Below are positions 45,349 through 57,900 of a stretch of DNA of 64,000 nucleotides, one piece after another; position 1 is the first letter of the stretch, and the number at the start of each line of letters is the position of its first letter. Position numbers and translations under genes: made by a program. Origin of the DNA: Tillandsia leiboldiana. Lineage: Eukaryota > Streptophyta > Magnoliopsida > Poales > Bromeliaceae. The stretch spans positions 310,001-374,000 of the forward strand of contig CM055067.1 of the NCBI GenBank assembly GCA_029204045.2. Direction: 5' to 3'. The notes beneath the pieces were generated by a model that was not told the origin of the DNA, searched no databases, and saw only the letters and a list, made by a program, of their open reading frames with translations.

Positions 45349-45681
45349 ATTTCTAATTCTTTGGGAGAGAAAAGTATCCTCTAGCATGTTAATTAGGCAT
45401 TTTTAGGCAATTGCGTGGAGAGCGACGCATTATCTAACCCAAAACATGGAACAGCTACAAAAATACATATGATAGCAACTTGTAATAATTTATTAAATTG
45501 GCATCTACTATAGTGGCCCCCTCCATTCCCTGGTGTGATACAAATATACATTTTTTAACAGTGTAACTTAAGTTTCACCTGTTTTGTACATCTATTATAG
45601 AGAATTCACTAGTACTATATCCTGACATGATGCACCATAAGAGCTGTAAAAAAAAGGTGGAAAAAAAATATTTAAAATCTA

Positions 45682-45686
<5 letters not shown>

Positions 45687-45773
<87 letters not shown>
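45687..45773. repeat. (TA)n microsatellite
   Basis: A TA run of about 43 units. Confidence 0.95.
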
Positions 45774-45777
<4 letters not shown>

Positions 45778-45920
45778 ATCTAGCTACCATCTCTGTTAAA
45801 TTATATATAATTATTACTGTTATTTAAAATCTTAAATTAAAAATTTATAGTTAACATTCTTTTTCACATTAGGACTCAAATAATCCAAAAAATTAATTTA
45901 GTATAAAGCAAACATAGCAA

Positions 45921-45928
<8 letters not shown>

Positions 45929-46000
<72 letters not shown>
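45929..46000. repeat. Compound (TA)n(GA)n microsatellite
   Basis: A TA run of about 11 units followed by a GA run of about 25 units. It has the same order as the tract beside the MITE at 3548, but no element body follows here. Confidence 0.95.
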
Positions 46001-46002
<2 letters not shown>

Positions 46003-46606
46003 TGAAAAACCTAATTATACGCATGTGCATGATGAATATAAAATGTGATTTTATAGAATGAATGAGTTTAAAATTTATTCTCCAAAAGTTGAAGATGTAA
46101 AAAATAATAATTTTAGTAGTTATGTTCAACAACAGGCACCATTAATGTGACAAAAGGACCATTTAATTTATGTTAATTCATCTATAAACGCAATGGAATA
46201 GCCATAAAACTGTTTAGATCTTCAATCAAAGTGTCGCTGCGTGGTCCCGCACCATTCATAGCTTGTCATGTTACTTTTGTATTCTCGAGCAGAGAATAAG
46301 ATCAACATAGCCAATTGATGGCTCATTCAATGCAAAGGTGGTGAGCTCTTTAGTATTTGACTGGGACATCCACAGTGATCACATCGCATGATCATCATAT
46401 TTCTGCTAGGAATTAATTAAGTGCGCTAAATCTTAAATTTGTTACAAAATTATTTGTCCCATTGGTTACTGGTCGCATCCGCGATATCAAATAGATGGGG
46501 AAAGAGGGGGTATTTAGTTAATTGATTATTGATCTTAGTTATTTGCCACCACAATAAACACATTGTGTAATTTTTGTTGTAGTACATGTTTACTAAACCT
46601 GGAAGT

Positions 46607-46609
<3 letters not shown>

Positions 46610-46690
<81 letters not shown>
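46610..46690. repeat. (TA)n microsatellite
   Basis: A TA run of about 40 units, ending just before the target duplication of the element at 46704. Confidence 0.95.
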
Positions 46691-46693
<3 letters not shown>

Positions 46694-46885
46694 TGGTTGC
46701 ATATAGGGGTGGCAATCCAGCTCGCTGTTCGCGAGCCAGCTCGTGTTCGGCTCGAAATGAGCTCGAGATCGAATCGCTCGTTTAGTAAACGAGCCGAACA
46801 CGAGCCGAATTTTTCAGCTCGTTTAATAAACGAGCCGAACACGAGCTGGGGTCAGCTCGCTCGTGTTCGGCTCGATAACAGCTCG

Positions 46886-46889
<4 letters not shown>

Positions 46890-46955
<66 letters not shown>
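46890..46955. repeat. (AT)n microsatellite inside the hAT-like element
   Basis: An AT run of about 33 units that directly borders the nested MITE. Confidence 0.95.
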
Positions 46956-46956
<1 letters not shown>

Positions 46957-46958
<2 letters not shown>

Positions 46959-47177
46959 CGGCTACTATACTATTAATAGTACCAAATTATTGGTACTATC
47001 AAGTTTTCTACCCTTAGATCAACCTCTTTGATCATTTTCATCCGTTAGATTTTACTGTTTTCCAACCACCTATTAAACCGAAGGGGCCCACTATCATCTC
47101 AACCACATATTTTTTAATCCAAGGATTAAAAATTTGATAGTACCAATAACTTGGTACTATTAATAGTATTCCAGCCT
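46957..47177. mobile_element. MITE of the 'TACTAT-AATAGTA' family, best-kept copy
   Basis: The terminal inverted repeats are about 43 bp. The left contains ACTATTAATAGTACC and then a ATTGGTACTATCAA block; the right repeats both on the other strand with few changes. Each terminus holds two smaller palindromes (ACTATTAATAGT and GTACCAAATTATTGGTAC). The left neighbour is (AT)n; the right neighbour is GCGCGC, then (CT)n, then (AT)n (to about 47216). It is nested in the element at 46704. It has no coding capacity. Confidence 0.75.
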
Positions 47178-47185
47178 AGCGCGCG

Positions 47186-47216
<31 letters not shown>

Positions 47217-48838
47217 AACTTTACTATTTAGATTTTAGGCCATCAATTTTTTGTGAATTTTATTTGTTAGATTAAAATTTTAATTTTTTAATTTTCTTTC
47301 AATTTTACACCTAATAGTAGGAATGAAATTAAACTTGTTGTTCGCGAGCCAGCTCGTGTTCGGCTCGTTAATAAACGAGCCGAACACGAGCCGAATTTTT
47401 CAGCTCGATATTTAAACGAGCTAGCTCGTGTTCGGCTCGTTTATTAAACGAGCCGAACACGAGCCGACCCCAGCTCGCTCGTGTTCGGCTCGTTGACACC
47501 CCTGGTTGCATAATATATGATCTCTTCTTGTGTTTGGGTCTACAAATTAATGTTTTTTTTAAAATCAGTGAATTAATGCTCACTTAGATGTTGTCAGTAC
47601 AGGACATGAAATACTGTGTATGTTTGACTTGTCCTCTCAAGTATACTTTTTTAACTCAAAAAGGTAGAAGAAGCTAATGGTTTGGCTACTAAAAACTAGA
47701 AAGATCTAATCAGGAACTAAACGGGCTTCTTTTTTATCATCTAGAAAAATTGAATTTCTGAATAGTTGATAAGAAAGTAGCTATAGAACAAAGCATAGTT
47801 TGAATCATTGCCTTACTGAAGAACTATATTTAAAATAATATGTTGAATCTCAACAAATCAAAATATATCTATTTTGATGAACACATTTGGTACATTTTTA
47901 TGTCTCGAACTTTCCGAAGAACGAGCGATGTAAACCTAATCACACATGTTAATTAATAGCTTGGATTAAGAATTATATATATATATATAATTAAAGTTAT
48001 AAAATAAATTTGATAATTTGCTTTTAGATACTTAGATACTGCTACCTAGTGAGAGGCTCGATAGAGGATTTTACAAGTACAGTACCCCCCAAAAAAAAGG
48101 TTTGGATCACATCTTAATTAATTAAGGATCCGAGACGAAGATTTGGGTCGGATTCGGATCAAATAGATCTATTTTCTGGATCAATTGACCCACCTGAATG
48201 ATCCATATTCACAACTGTAATGCACTACACTTTTGAATGTTAGCACTACTAGGCATTTGGTAGCCTCTTCTGATGCCTACTTTTGAGAAGGTCAAAGTCA
48301 CAAAAGGGGACGAATAAAGGTGGTAATGTCCTTCTATGAATAGAATCACATTCTAATGCTTCTCTCTCTAACAAAAATCCCACTAACAATGACAGTAATG
48401 GGCACTGAAAAAAGAATATGACCTAGGTGAATGAATGAATCTAGTCCAAAAGCTTTATTAGGTCTCAAGTATGCACTTGCTCTTTCAAGTCAATTTATAT
48501 GTACTTTGGACTAAACTTGTGCGGCGACAAATTATCACTTGTCAATTTAGATTGATGATTTCTAAAATAGAGCTTTTTCTTTTTACTAATAAAAAGCAAA
48601 ATCAGGGCGCATAGAGTATAGTAATTAAGATTTTGGCTTGAATACAAAGTTAAAAAAATAAGAAAACTCCCTGACATCAAAATAAAAGTCCGCCATTTAT
48701 CTTCATACTTGGATTTCCCACACAACTTTGCATGAGTGACTCTTTTGTAGAAGCTCCGTATGATTGGGACGTACGACGTACATATAACAAGGTCTAAACT
48801 ATACATTTCATATATTACATAACAAAAAATGGTACCCT

Positions 48839-48841
<3 letters not shown>

Positions 48842-48869
<28 letters not shown>

Positions 48870-48975
48870 GCTACTGTACTATCAATAGCATAAGTATTTG
48901 GTATTATTAAGTTTTTCACCGTTAGATTTATTATTTTAATTATTTCATCTCTTAAATCATAATATACTATTAATA

Positions 48976-49018
<43 letters not shown>
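48842..49018. mobile_element. Truncated 'TACTAT-AATAGTA' MITE between (AT)n tracts
   Basis: After an AT run (48850-48868) comes TAGCTACTGTACTATCAATA, then TATTTGGTATTATTAAG, matching the left end and inner start of the family. About 100 bp later the sequence changes into another TA run (about 48979-49018) followed by CT-rich sequence. The right half of the element is missing. Confidence 0.6.
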
Positions 49019-49020
<2 letters not shown>

Positions 49021-49136
49021 TCTCCCTCTCTCTATGTGAGATGCAATCTAAACCCCATGAATCCATACACTCATACAACTTGGGAATTGTACATACTACT
49101 AAACCCTTCTGAGAAAAGAATCATGCAGTGCTGGGT

Positions 49137-49140
<4 letters not shown>

Positions 49141-49170
<30 letters not shown>
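49141..49170. repeat. (AT)n microsatellite
   Basis: An AT run of about 15 units. Confidence 0.95.
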
Positions 49171-49172
<2 letters not shown>

Positions 49173-49392
49173 CCTTTGGGGTTGCAGCAGCACAAAAGGG
49201 GAGGCCTGGGCTAAAGTATGGGATGCTTTCACATGAAGGGTACGAAAGAGATAAGAGGGAGATACACTCCCATGATCCCACAGGGGCCTGAGGAGTACTA
49301 CAAGAAAATTCATAAATAGGGGCTTTTATGGTGACCCTTGCCATCAATGCCCCTTGATTCTTCTTTTTCCCCTCTCTGCTACATCTTAACAG

Positions 49393-49397
<5 letters not shown>

Positions 49398-49453
<56 letters not shown>
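49398..49453. repeat. (AT)n microsatellite
   Basis: An AT run of about 28 units. Confidence 0.95.
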
Positions 49454-49458
<5 letters not shown>

Positions 49459-51697
49459 TTATATATCATCCAAGCTAAAATGCTTACTGGAGCAATCTCC
49501 TCCAATATGATTTTTTGATAATGGAACCAATAGTCCCAATGATTGAGCTCTTCGTGTGGAGAGATTATTCGGTGGACCCGGTTTACCAGATTATCAGTTG
49601 ACTAACCATTTAGACGGCTTAAGTTAATTTTAAATTTTATAATAAAATTTAAAACCAGGAGGGTATTGAGTAGACCCTAGAGTACCACATGCCCAAAAAT
49701 TTCGTCCCTTATCAAATATGTGTTTTGCTCTTATAAATTAATTAAATTTTTTAAAAAATTATAAAAAATAATATATTTATATATATAGAATAGTTAAATA
49801 TCTTGATAGACCGAGTTGAATTTGTAAAGCCCATCTTAATATGTGTCCTGAAAATATGGCACTAATTATTATAAACATATAGTGCAAATTGGCGCATTTT
49901 GATTGGCTTAATCTAAGGATGACCTGGTACACCGGGTCTATCTACTAGGTTTATGGCTGGATGGTGATGGAGGCATGGCTTTAACTACTCACCTTCAAAA
50001 TCTCAACCATAAACACCTTTAACCCCACAAGGGTTTAAAACCTTCATGCCTCTTTTATGAGTCATGTTGCCTGGACCACATCCTGCCCCTGTGACTAATT
50101 AATTTAAGAAAATGATATTTGAAAAGAAAAGGAGGTCTTTTACATAGATCATAAACTAATCTAGCCTCTTGTCATGCATCAGATCTGTATTTCATTGGCT
50201 AACCATCACAAGAAATAAAAGGTACTTTTTTGTTACACGTAATTTGGCATAATATCTGGTTATCATTGGCCGACTAATGCATACTTGATCGAAACCCCTT
50301 AATTATGAGGTTAAGAAAACATAAACTTAGTATTTCAATTCTCGCTAGTTTAGATAAAATCACTTCCCTATTGCTGTGCTATTTAGAGACTATCTAGTGA
50401 AGTTTCTTACCCACCCTTAGCTCAGTAAAGTTGTGACTTTGACTTACCGGAGCTGAGATTGATCATCGGTTAAATCCTTAGTTGTTACCTCATCACCTTT
50501 TGGTGTCGTTTTCATAATTTATCCTATCATTTCATGCTAGATCACTTCGGTAAAATTGTGGCATCAGAGCAAGACTTAAGATGCTCATTTCCATGAAGTC
50601 GCGGGTTCACTATTACGTCCACCAATTAACTAGCACATGACCATCTATATATAATTTATTTCACTAATTTCCAGTTAAACTTATCTTTATCATATAGTTG
50701 AACTAAGCAGTTAACATTATTCCTGAGCTATTTCATATCGAATCTATTTGTGAGCGGCAAAGATTAATCTTAGACTATTCTATGAAAAAATATGTATATA
50801 TATATATACATATCTTTCAATGCCTCCATCCAAAATGGTGTGTGACCTTCTATTGATGATATACAAAACTAATAAATATTAACCCTCCTTGAGTGGTCCT
50901 TTTATTGTACCCATCAACCAACAAAAGCTGCATTTCCCTTAAAATAGATGCATATGTTTCTAAGTCCTTAGTCACCACCAATCCTATTGGCACCAAGGTA
51001 GAGGAAGCTGCCTTGGGATTTGAGTGTCTCATTGAAGCATTAATAAGCCCCAGTTTGTTGCAAGGATTCCAATTCTGATCACTTATTATAATCTAATTAA
51101 GAATCTCCCCCTTTTTCTAAACAAACACCCCTTACCCATTAATATAATCCATAGTAAAAAGGTTGGTACCATGAGTTGTTTTTTTTTATTTTATTTTGTT
51201 CTTTTTTTCTTTTAAGGGGGGGGGAGGAGGAGGAGGGGGGACCTTTGATTTCTTGGGCAAATGCCTCATTACTTGTTTGGATGATCATTCCTCATATCTC
51301 CCCTTGCAGGTCTGAGCTAATTGTGGAGAGGGTGGCACATGGGTCATGCCATGTCCCAAAATGGTAATATTGTTCAACTATGATGGCATTCCTACTCCCT
51401 ACCCAAAACTCTCCCTAACCTTCCAAAATAGAACACCACCCTCCAACTGGGTCCCACAACTGCCCACCAATCCTAGCCACCTTAAGACCATTGGATCAAG
51501 TAAAATATAACAAATTGCAATAATAATAATAATAATAATAATTCTTCTATAATAATAAAAATATATATATAAAAAAATGAAGAGTGAAATGAGAAAAGAT
51601 TTATGGGTTGTGTGGATTTAAATTAGATGGAGTATGGTACTGTCCTTGAAACAGTTGTGGATGTGTGTTGGTGTGTTTCTTTTTTCCTTACCCCTGC

Positions 51698-51729
<32 letters not shown>

Positions 51730-52149
51730 GGTTGTTGTTGTTGTTATTATTTTTGCCTGTCCTTTATTTCTCCACCCAAAAGCAAAGGAGGTGCAGAGAA
51801 TCTCCCTATGTCCAAACCCATTAAAGATATGAAAAAAAAAAATCAATTAAAAATAAATAAATTTTATAATATTTAATAAATTTACTTAAAATATTAATTG
51901 CCAAATAATAATTATAATTCATAATACAAATAGGAAAGTGGGGGAGTGGAGGAGCGATCATAATAATGAGAAAAGAGGAGAGCCAAAAAAAAAAAGAAGA
52001 AAAAAAAGAAAAAAAAAAAGCAGAGAGAATAAAAAAGACCAGATGTTGACAAATTTCCTGTCACTGTTCTTAGAAGGTTGTTTGTTCTTGTGAGAGGAGA
52101 TTTTCTCTCCTGGGATCTCTCCCCCTTCTCCCCCCTCCTCCCCTCCCCA

Positions 52150-52189
<40 letters not shown>

Positions 52190-52290
52190 TCCTCTCTCTA
52201 AACCTTCTCTGGCCCATCAGATCAATCCCCCCCTCCCTTTCTCTCTCTCTCTCTGTCTCTTTGTTGGTCTCCTCCTCCTTAGTTTGCTCT
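49454..52290. other. Intergenic region upstream of the DUF863 gene
   Basis: I see no supported gene. 50880-51075 is open on both strands for about 60 codons, but neither translation resembles a known protein. The word TGGCATCAGAGC near 50562 looks like a decayed retroelement primer-binding site. 51690-51730 is a long T run and 51980-52020 an A-rich run. Confidence 0.4.
52155..52187. repeat. (CT)n tract upstream of the DUF863 gene
   Basis: A CT run within a wider C/T-rich stretch (52100-52265). Such pyrimidine-rich stretches are common near plant transcription starts. Confidence 0.85.

Positions 52291-52292
<2 letters not shown>

Positions 52293-52380
<88 letters not shown>
52293..52380. repeat. 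Compound (TA)n(GA)n microsatellite at the DUF863 promoter
   Basis: About 24 TA units followed by about 20 GA units, 294 bp upstream of the first leader intron. GA repeats near plant promoters can bind BPC/GAGA-binding proteins. The TA run could serve as a loose TATA region. Both roles are inference. Confidence 0.9.
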
Positions 52381-52383
<3 letters not shown>

Positions 52384-52399
52384 ACTCATTCATCTCCCA

Positions 52400-52674
52400 T
52401 TAGTGCCCTTTTGATCTCCTTTTGTTATTCTCTTCCCCCTCCCCCCCTCTTTTTCCCTTTTTTTGGGAGCCATTTTTCCTACTGTTTCAGTGTTGCCACC
52501 CTATCTTGGCCTGCTGGGTTTTTGGTAGAAGGGGGTAAATTTGGGACCTTTGGTCCACTTCATGGAGGAGGAGCCGAGGCCATTTGGGTTTCAGATGTTC
52601 AGGGTGGTGATGCTGAATCCGCTTCAGAGGGGCGATAGAGATCGTCGAGGGGAAAAAAGGTGAAGCGGGTTGAG
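52400..52674 (+). other. Probable first non-coding exon of the DUF863 gene
   Basis: GC-richer sequence with a splice donor TTGAG|GTAATT at 52674/52675. It would be joined to the second leader exon at 53355 (GTGCAG|CTCTCTCC). The transcript start is not visible; the left boundary is a guess. Confidence 0.45.
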
Positions 52675-52907
52675 GTAATTCGAGCTCCTCTTTGCTCTTT
52701 GTTCATGTTGTTTTGATTTTGCTGGGTTTTTGTGGATTTGGGTTTGTGGTGAGTTTTTTCGGTGGAAATGTTTTGATTTGGGTTGGTGGGGTTTGTGGGG
52801 CTATGAGATTTGAGTGTGGTTTAATTTTTGTCTTGTAGATTTGTGGTACCATGATTTTAGGAGATCCTCTTTAATGTTTAGGAATTTGCTCTACTATGTG
52901 GGTTCTG

Positions 52908-52910
<3 letters not shown>

Positions 52911-52976
<66 letters not shown>
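52911..52976. repeat. (CT)n microsatellite in the first leader intron of the DUF863 gene
   Basis: About 33 perfect CT units, intronic if the leader structure is right. Confidence 0.95.
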
Positions 52977-52979
<3 letters not shown>

Positions 52980-53203
52980 CTTTTTTTTTCTTCTGAGATT
53001 TATGCTTTGCTTGGATGTAGAATTCTTCTAGGTTTGCACCTTGTAAGCTTTACAATTAAATGTTTTAATTGTCTTGTAAGTGCTGTAGATCAAATTCTCT
53101 CTATTTTGTTTACTATTTAATTGTTGAGTCCACTGCAAAGGTGAGCATTTGGGTTCAGTTTTTAGAGATTGCATTCCACAATTGTGCCCTTCCTATGCAT
53201 TGC

Positions 53204-53235
<32 letters not shown>

Positions 53236-53240
53236 TATAT
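53204..53240. repeat. (TA)n microsatellite in the first leader intron
   Basis: A TA run with one interruption (TATGTATA), about 18 units. Confidence 0.9.
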
Positions 53241-53354
53241 TGGTGTGGTTTTTAAAGATTGTGCATATGATTTGCAAAGTACAGGCTAGATGGCTTGTAA
53301 TATAAGATTATGTCTTGTTACTAAATTCTGACTTGCATTGTTTTGTATGTGCAG

Positions 53355-53583
53355 CTCTCTCCATAGCCGGGAAATCTGCTTTTCCTTCTGAATTCAAACG
53401 CTAAATCTCGGCTACCTTATGGCAATCATGGAGCTTCATATCGGATTCATTTGAGAGCGTAGTATATAATTGGGCGGGCAACTCCTGTTACGGATCAATT
53501 CTGGTTTTCGCATTATGCAGAAAAGTCGTGCATTTACGATGTAATGGGACAGTCTTTCCGGTCACTGCTGTCTTCTTGAATTG
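53355..53583 (+). promoter_or_regulatory. Second leader exon of the DUF863 gene, with three uORFs
   Basis: Bounded by GCAG|CTCTCTCC and GAATTG|GTAAGC. It holds uORF1 (53419-53454, 11 codons plus stop), uORF2 (53515-53544, peptide MQKSRAFTM) and uORF3 (53544-53579, peptide MGQSFRSLLSS). uORF2 ends in ATGTAATG: an AUG directly followed by a stop, whose last base starts the next AUG. All lie upstream of the main start at 54972. The exon is inferred from splice signals only. Confidence 0.5.
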
Positions 53584-54971
53584 GTAAGCTATGGAAAGGC
53601 TCATAAGAATTTAACGAGTTACTCTTTTGCGTTGTCAAAAATTATAGATCGTATTACTTCCAATCTCATAGTTTGGTTACAACAAGTTTCGCTAAATCTT
53701 TCCTCTCACAGCGGGGAGTAGGTAAATGTCATGTTCAAAATTTTGCTTGGCCTGATGATCGCATTTAGGACGAGTTGACCTACCAATAGAAGTGTTTCAA
53801 TCAGTCAACTCGACCATAAAACTCGGTGTTTACATTGGCAACAATATCTCACTGATTGTATTCTCGAGCATCTTCCTGTTGCCTAATTCTCTCCAGTAAA
53901 CTTCAGTTTTTCACATTCTTGCAAATTTATTCTTCCTGTTGCCCCATTCATCTATTGATACCAACAAGATTTTTTTTGTACAATGTATCTTCTTAAATTG
54001 TTTAGAGGTGAGGAAGCGAGATATAGTTAATGAGTATCTTCTGATAAGTAGTTGCTCTGTTTATTTTATTTTATTTTTATCTCAAACTGATTTTGTGGGG
54101 TCGCCTAGTACTGAATCATTCTAGCTATTGCTTTCGACCTTAGAGTATCACCAAATCTGGCTGGATATATGGTTCCTTTTATGAAATGAAGTGGTATCCA
54201 TATGCATTCCTCTTTCACCGATCAGTACTATCCTATGTTGCATAGACATGAGTACACGACACAGGACTGACGTAACCTGGGCTTGGGTAACAACTCTGAA
54301 AAAACATGGGCAAGGACACTTTTTTTTTAATATTTTATCATCTATCTGAAGTACCATACTTTCTATATGTACCCACGTGTTAATAACGGTTAACCCCTAA
54401 AGGTCCTCCATCAATGTTTTTCTGGTATTGGCGGCGGCGATTATTACAATGAATTTATTAACACTAAAATCAGGCACTAGATGGGCATGGTAGGTAAGAG
54501 GGCCCAAACCATCGTACTATTTTGATCATCATGTTAGGATTATCAGAGGATAGAAGGCTTAATGTTCAAATTCATGGTTACCAACTTGATATATATCCTT
54601 AAAGATTGGCCAAATCCTAAATGGGTTCATCTTGGTCCTGGCTGATTGTAAACGAATGTCGAAATTCGTTATGAATTTCTAATACGGACGTGTGAAGGAC
54701 GTGCCCTTCAAGATTCTGAGCTGATGCGACGCAGGCACAACCGCTGTAACAATTTTAGAGTGCTCTGTGTGTTATGGAGGCTATCTCGAGCTATCTACGT
54801 TGATAAATTTTTTATTCCTAAATTTGGCCTGGTCACATTTATCTGTGTAATAATTAGTCTCCTTCCCTCTTTTATGTACATGACCTATTCGGATTGCCTG
54901 ACCTTCCTTTTTAACGGATTTTAGTCGATGAACAGCTATTTCTCATGGTTTTTGTCAATTGATTTACAGGA

Positions 54972-57900
54972 ATGGGAACTAAAGTGGAGGGCAAAAGTTA
55001 TTTGCCAGGATTTTTTGCCATGAGGGATCCTAATTTTTCATCAAACAGTGGTTGGTCTCGGTACTATGAAGAGAAAACTTCGAGTGGGCCGCCAGATGAT
55101 TGGTTCATGTCAGTGCCCGCAAGTGGATACTCGGAGTATGATAAAGAAATGCTAAAGCGGACAATGCTTGAACATGAAGCTATATTTAGAAAACAGGTAA
55201 AAATTCGACAATCAATACTTAGTTGGGATATTTCGTATATAAACCGGCAAATTTATCTATTGACATATGCGGCCCTAAAAATTTTAATTTTTGATGTATG
55301 CCCTTAAGAACTGTTTTAAACATATACCGATGTGCTTCCAAGTTTCAAAAATGCTCCCCTTTACAAATTTTGTCTGATGCAAAACCAACTTCCCCGAGTG
55401 AGCTTGAAGACTCCCCAACTAAAGATTGGGTATTTTGTAGGAAACTGCGAATTCACGTAGTATATATAAAATGAAGATTTTAAATGTAAATTGGTGATTT
55501 ACATTACAAGCCGCAACACTGCAAAATAAACTCTTTTTTTGCGTTAACTTTGGAGATTCTTGAGTAAGTTTGAAATTTTCTCACTTGTTGTGCTAACGCT
55601 TCTGTGCTTGTGATCCAGGTTTTTGAACTTCACCGTCTTTACAGAATACAGAAGGATTTGATGCAAGAGTGTCAAAAGAAAGAGTTATTCAGATACCCAA
55701 TGTCAGCAAATACTTCAAACTCGAATTCCTTTTCATCTCAAATGCCGTGTAATGGTGCAAAATTAAATTGGCAGATGCCTCTCTTCCACACCGGTTATGA
55801 AAATACTCCTATTACACAAAAAAATGAGATTAAATCCTCCTTAAATTTTCTTAAGGAAGGTAGTGTCCAGTCCTCCCCAAATGGAATTACCAAAAAGATG
55901 TTTGACCTTCGACTCCCAGCTGACGCATACATTGACAATGAAGAGGAAGAACGATCCTTGAAGAAAAATAAGAGTATTCGAATTGATAACGGAAATGATA
56001 TTAAGCTAACTTTAGGAAGTGCGAATGGCTTTAACTGCAGAGCCGATAGTTGGGTATCTGATTCACTTACTCAAAACAATCACAATAACCAAAAAATGGC
56101 GGATTTGAATCAACCTTTTAGAGAGACATACTGTGAAGGGGTAGCAGATTCAGCATCAACAGATTTTCTCGGCATGAAGAAATTTAGTACAGAGAATCAC
56201 TTGCATCATTCATCAACAAGATGGAATACTGGTGTATTGTCCTTTCAAAGGGACCCTTTTAAAGAAAAGCGTGTGGATGAAGGGTCTAGTTCATATTTCT
56301 TCGATGTGAACACGAAAATCAGACATGAGAACTCATTCATTACTAGAGAAAATGGTGAGTTTTCTTCTATTACTATAGTTATTCTGTCATTGAGGTTCTT
56401 TTTGACATGATGAAACTTATCATGACATTTTATGACCCTTATATTTTGTCCCTTCCATTACAGAAAAATTGGTAGGAATTGATAGGGAAATAGATAATTA
56501 AGTAAATCTTCAGTTATCATACATTAGATATTCTTGAAGGGTTTTTTTTGCCTCGGCCGATAACCATTGAAAATTGATTATACGCATTTTCTGGTAGAAT
56601 AAGATGTAGATAATGTCATCTAGCCATACAGGCATTCACTGAAATTTCCGAGTTTAAGAGTAGTACGTATGCACCTTCTGGATTTTCTGATGGTTAGCAT
56701 AGTAGCATGTATGTTTAAGATCATATATATGCTCAATTTTCATTTTTCAGGGCCTGTATACTTGACCAACTAATTATAATTTAATGATATATATCCTCCC
56801 TACCCTTTGTGATGAGGGTCTCTATCTGTTAACTTGTTGCTGGAGAAATCAGAAGTTACCACGGGGTCCCTTTTTGTAGTTTACCCCTGTTTTAAAAAAA
56901 TCCAGTAAAGAAGTTGAAAGGATTTTCTTTTCCCTCCCTCGTATTCTGGTAACTAGTTGATATCTGTAGACGCCAAAATTGTTTAGACTACATCTGATAA
57001 CTTATGACCTTGCATCATCTACGATCGCATGCTTCTAAGAGAATCAAAATCTAATACATAATGAATTTCAGCATAATCGGTTCAAAAACAAAAATGTGAA
57101 CCTCTCTATCAAGGAATGCTTTTACTTTTTTTATCAATTGGTGCGTATCACTTCAATCAGATTATATAAACTTGTTAAGTGTGATTGTGATTATTACTTT
57201 CTACTGCCATGGGGACAAAGTTTTACTTGGTTCTTTTTTTTCTTCCAAGCTTTAATCTTACCTTGTCCTTTTCCTTTTCTTGGTTAATTATTCTACAGGT
57301 AAAGGCACAGGCACCATGAACCATTTTTTCACCCACAATTGCTTTACTCCGGAATCTCAAAGGTCATCAGAACCAACCGATATGAAGCTTAAGAGAAACC
57401 ATGAAACTCTTCCGCTTTATCGGAATAACGCAATGGATTGGTTTAGACCAAAAACAACTGATCATCCAAACGATTCAAGAAGTGCTATGCCTTCTTATTT
57501 GAATAGCTATCATATCCATCAAGAAAGCTTTGGTGATCGATATCTTGAGGGTATAAGGTCGGAAAATGCGCTTCCGGATGGATTTCGAGATGGCTTAACT
57601 GCCCAGCAAGATCGTACTTTTTGCAACTTGGAGCGTAGATTTGAGGAATCAGCGATGGCGATTTCTTGGCTCAGAAAAAAACCTGCTTGTGACGAACCTG
57701 TGGGCTTGAAAAAGCCACAAACAGCTCCAAGCTTCTTACAGGGAGCTGCTCAAGAACACACTAGCAAACATGAAAATGAAGCTGGTGCATCTATTCGATC
57801 AGACATTATTGCTACCTCCAAGACTAGCTGGCACATAATAGAACGAGCTGAAGCTCCTGAGGATACTTCTGCAAAAATTCTTGGTATTCCCATTTATGAT

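Larger units (their letters stand above)
46704..47503. mobile_element. hAT-like non-autonomous element with nested insertions
   Basis: The left end contains AGGGGTGGCAA and the right end TTGACACCCCT, near inverted repeats. GGTTGCATA occurs directly outside both ends (46695-46703 and 47504-47512), an apparent target duplication of 8-9 bp, as in hAT elements. The two outer parts (46704-46890 and 47335-47503) are packed with GTTCGGCTCG and its complement CGAGCCGAAC, giving many possible hairpins. The middle holds a (TA)n run and a separate MITE (46957-47177). There is no coding capacity. Confidence 0.7.

Noticed and set aside
45627..47017. Open frames made of repeated Ile-Tyr (and Arg-Glu or Leu-Ser) residues, also near 2363, 3459, 48815, 49036, 51912 and 63344
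   Set aside because: They are translations of (TA)n, (GA)n and (CT)n microsatellites and have no other support.
50562..50573. TGGCATCAGAGC, similar to a copia-type primer-binding site
   Set aside because: I could find no paired LTRs, polypurine tract or coding remnants around it, so no LTR element is claimed.
50850..51078. Stretch open on both strands for about 60 codons
   Set aside because: Neither translation resembles a known protein; it is too short to support a gene without transcripts.
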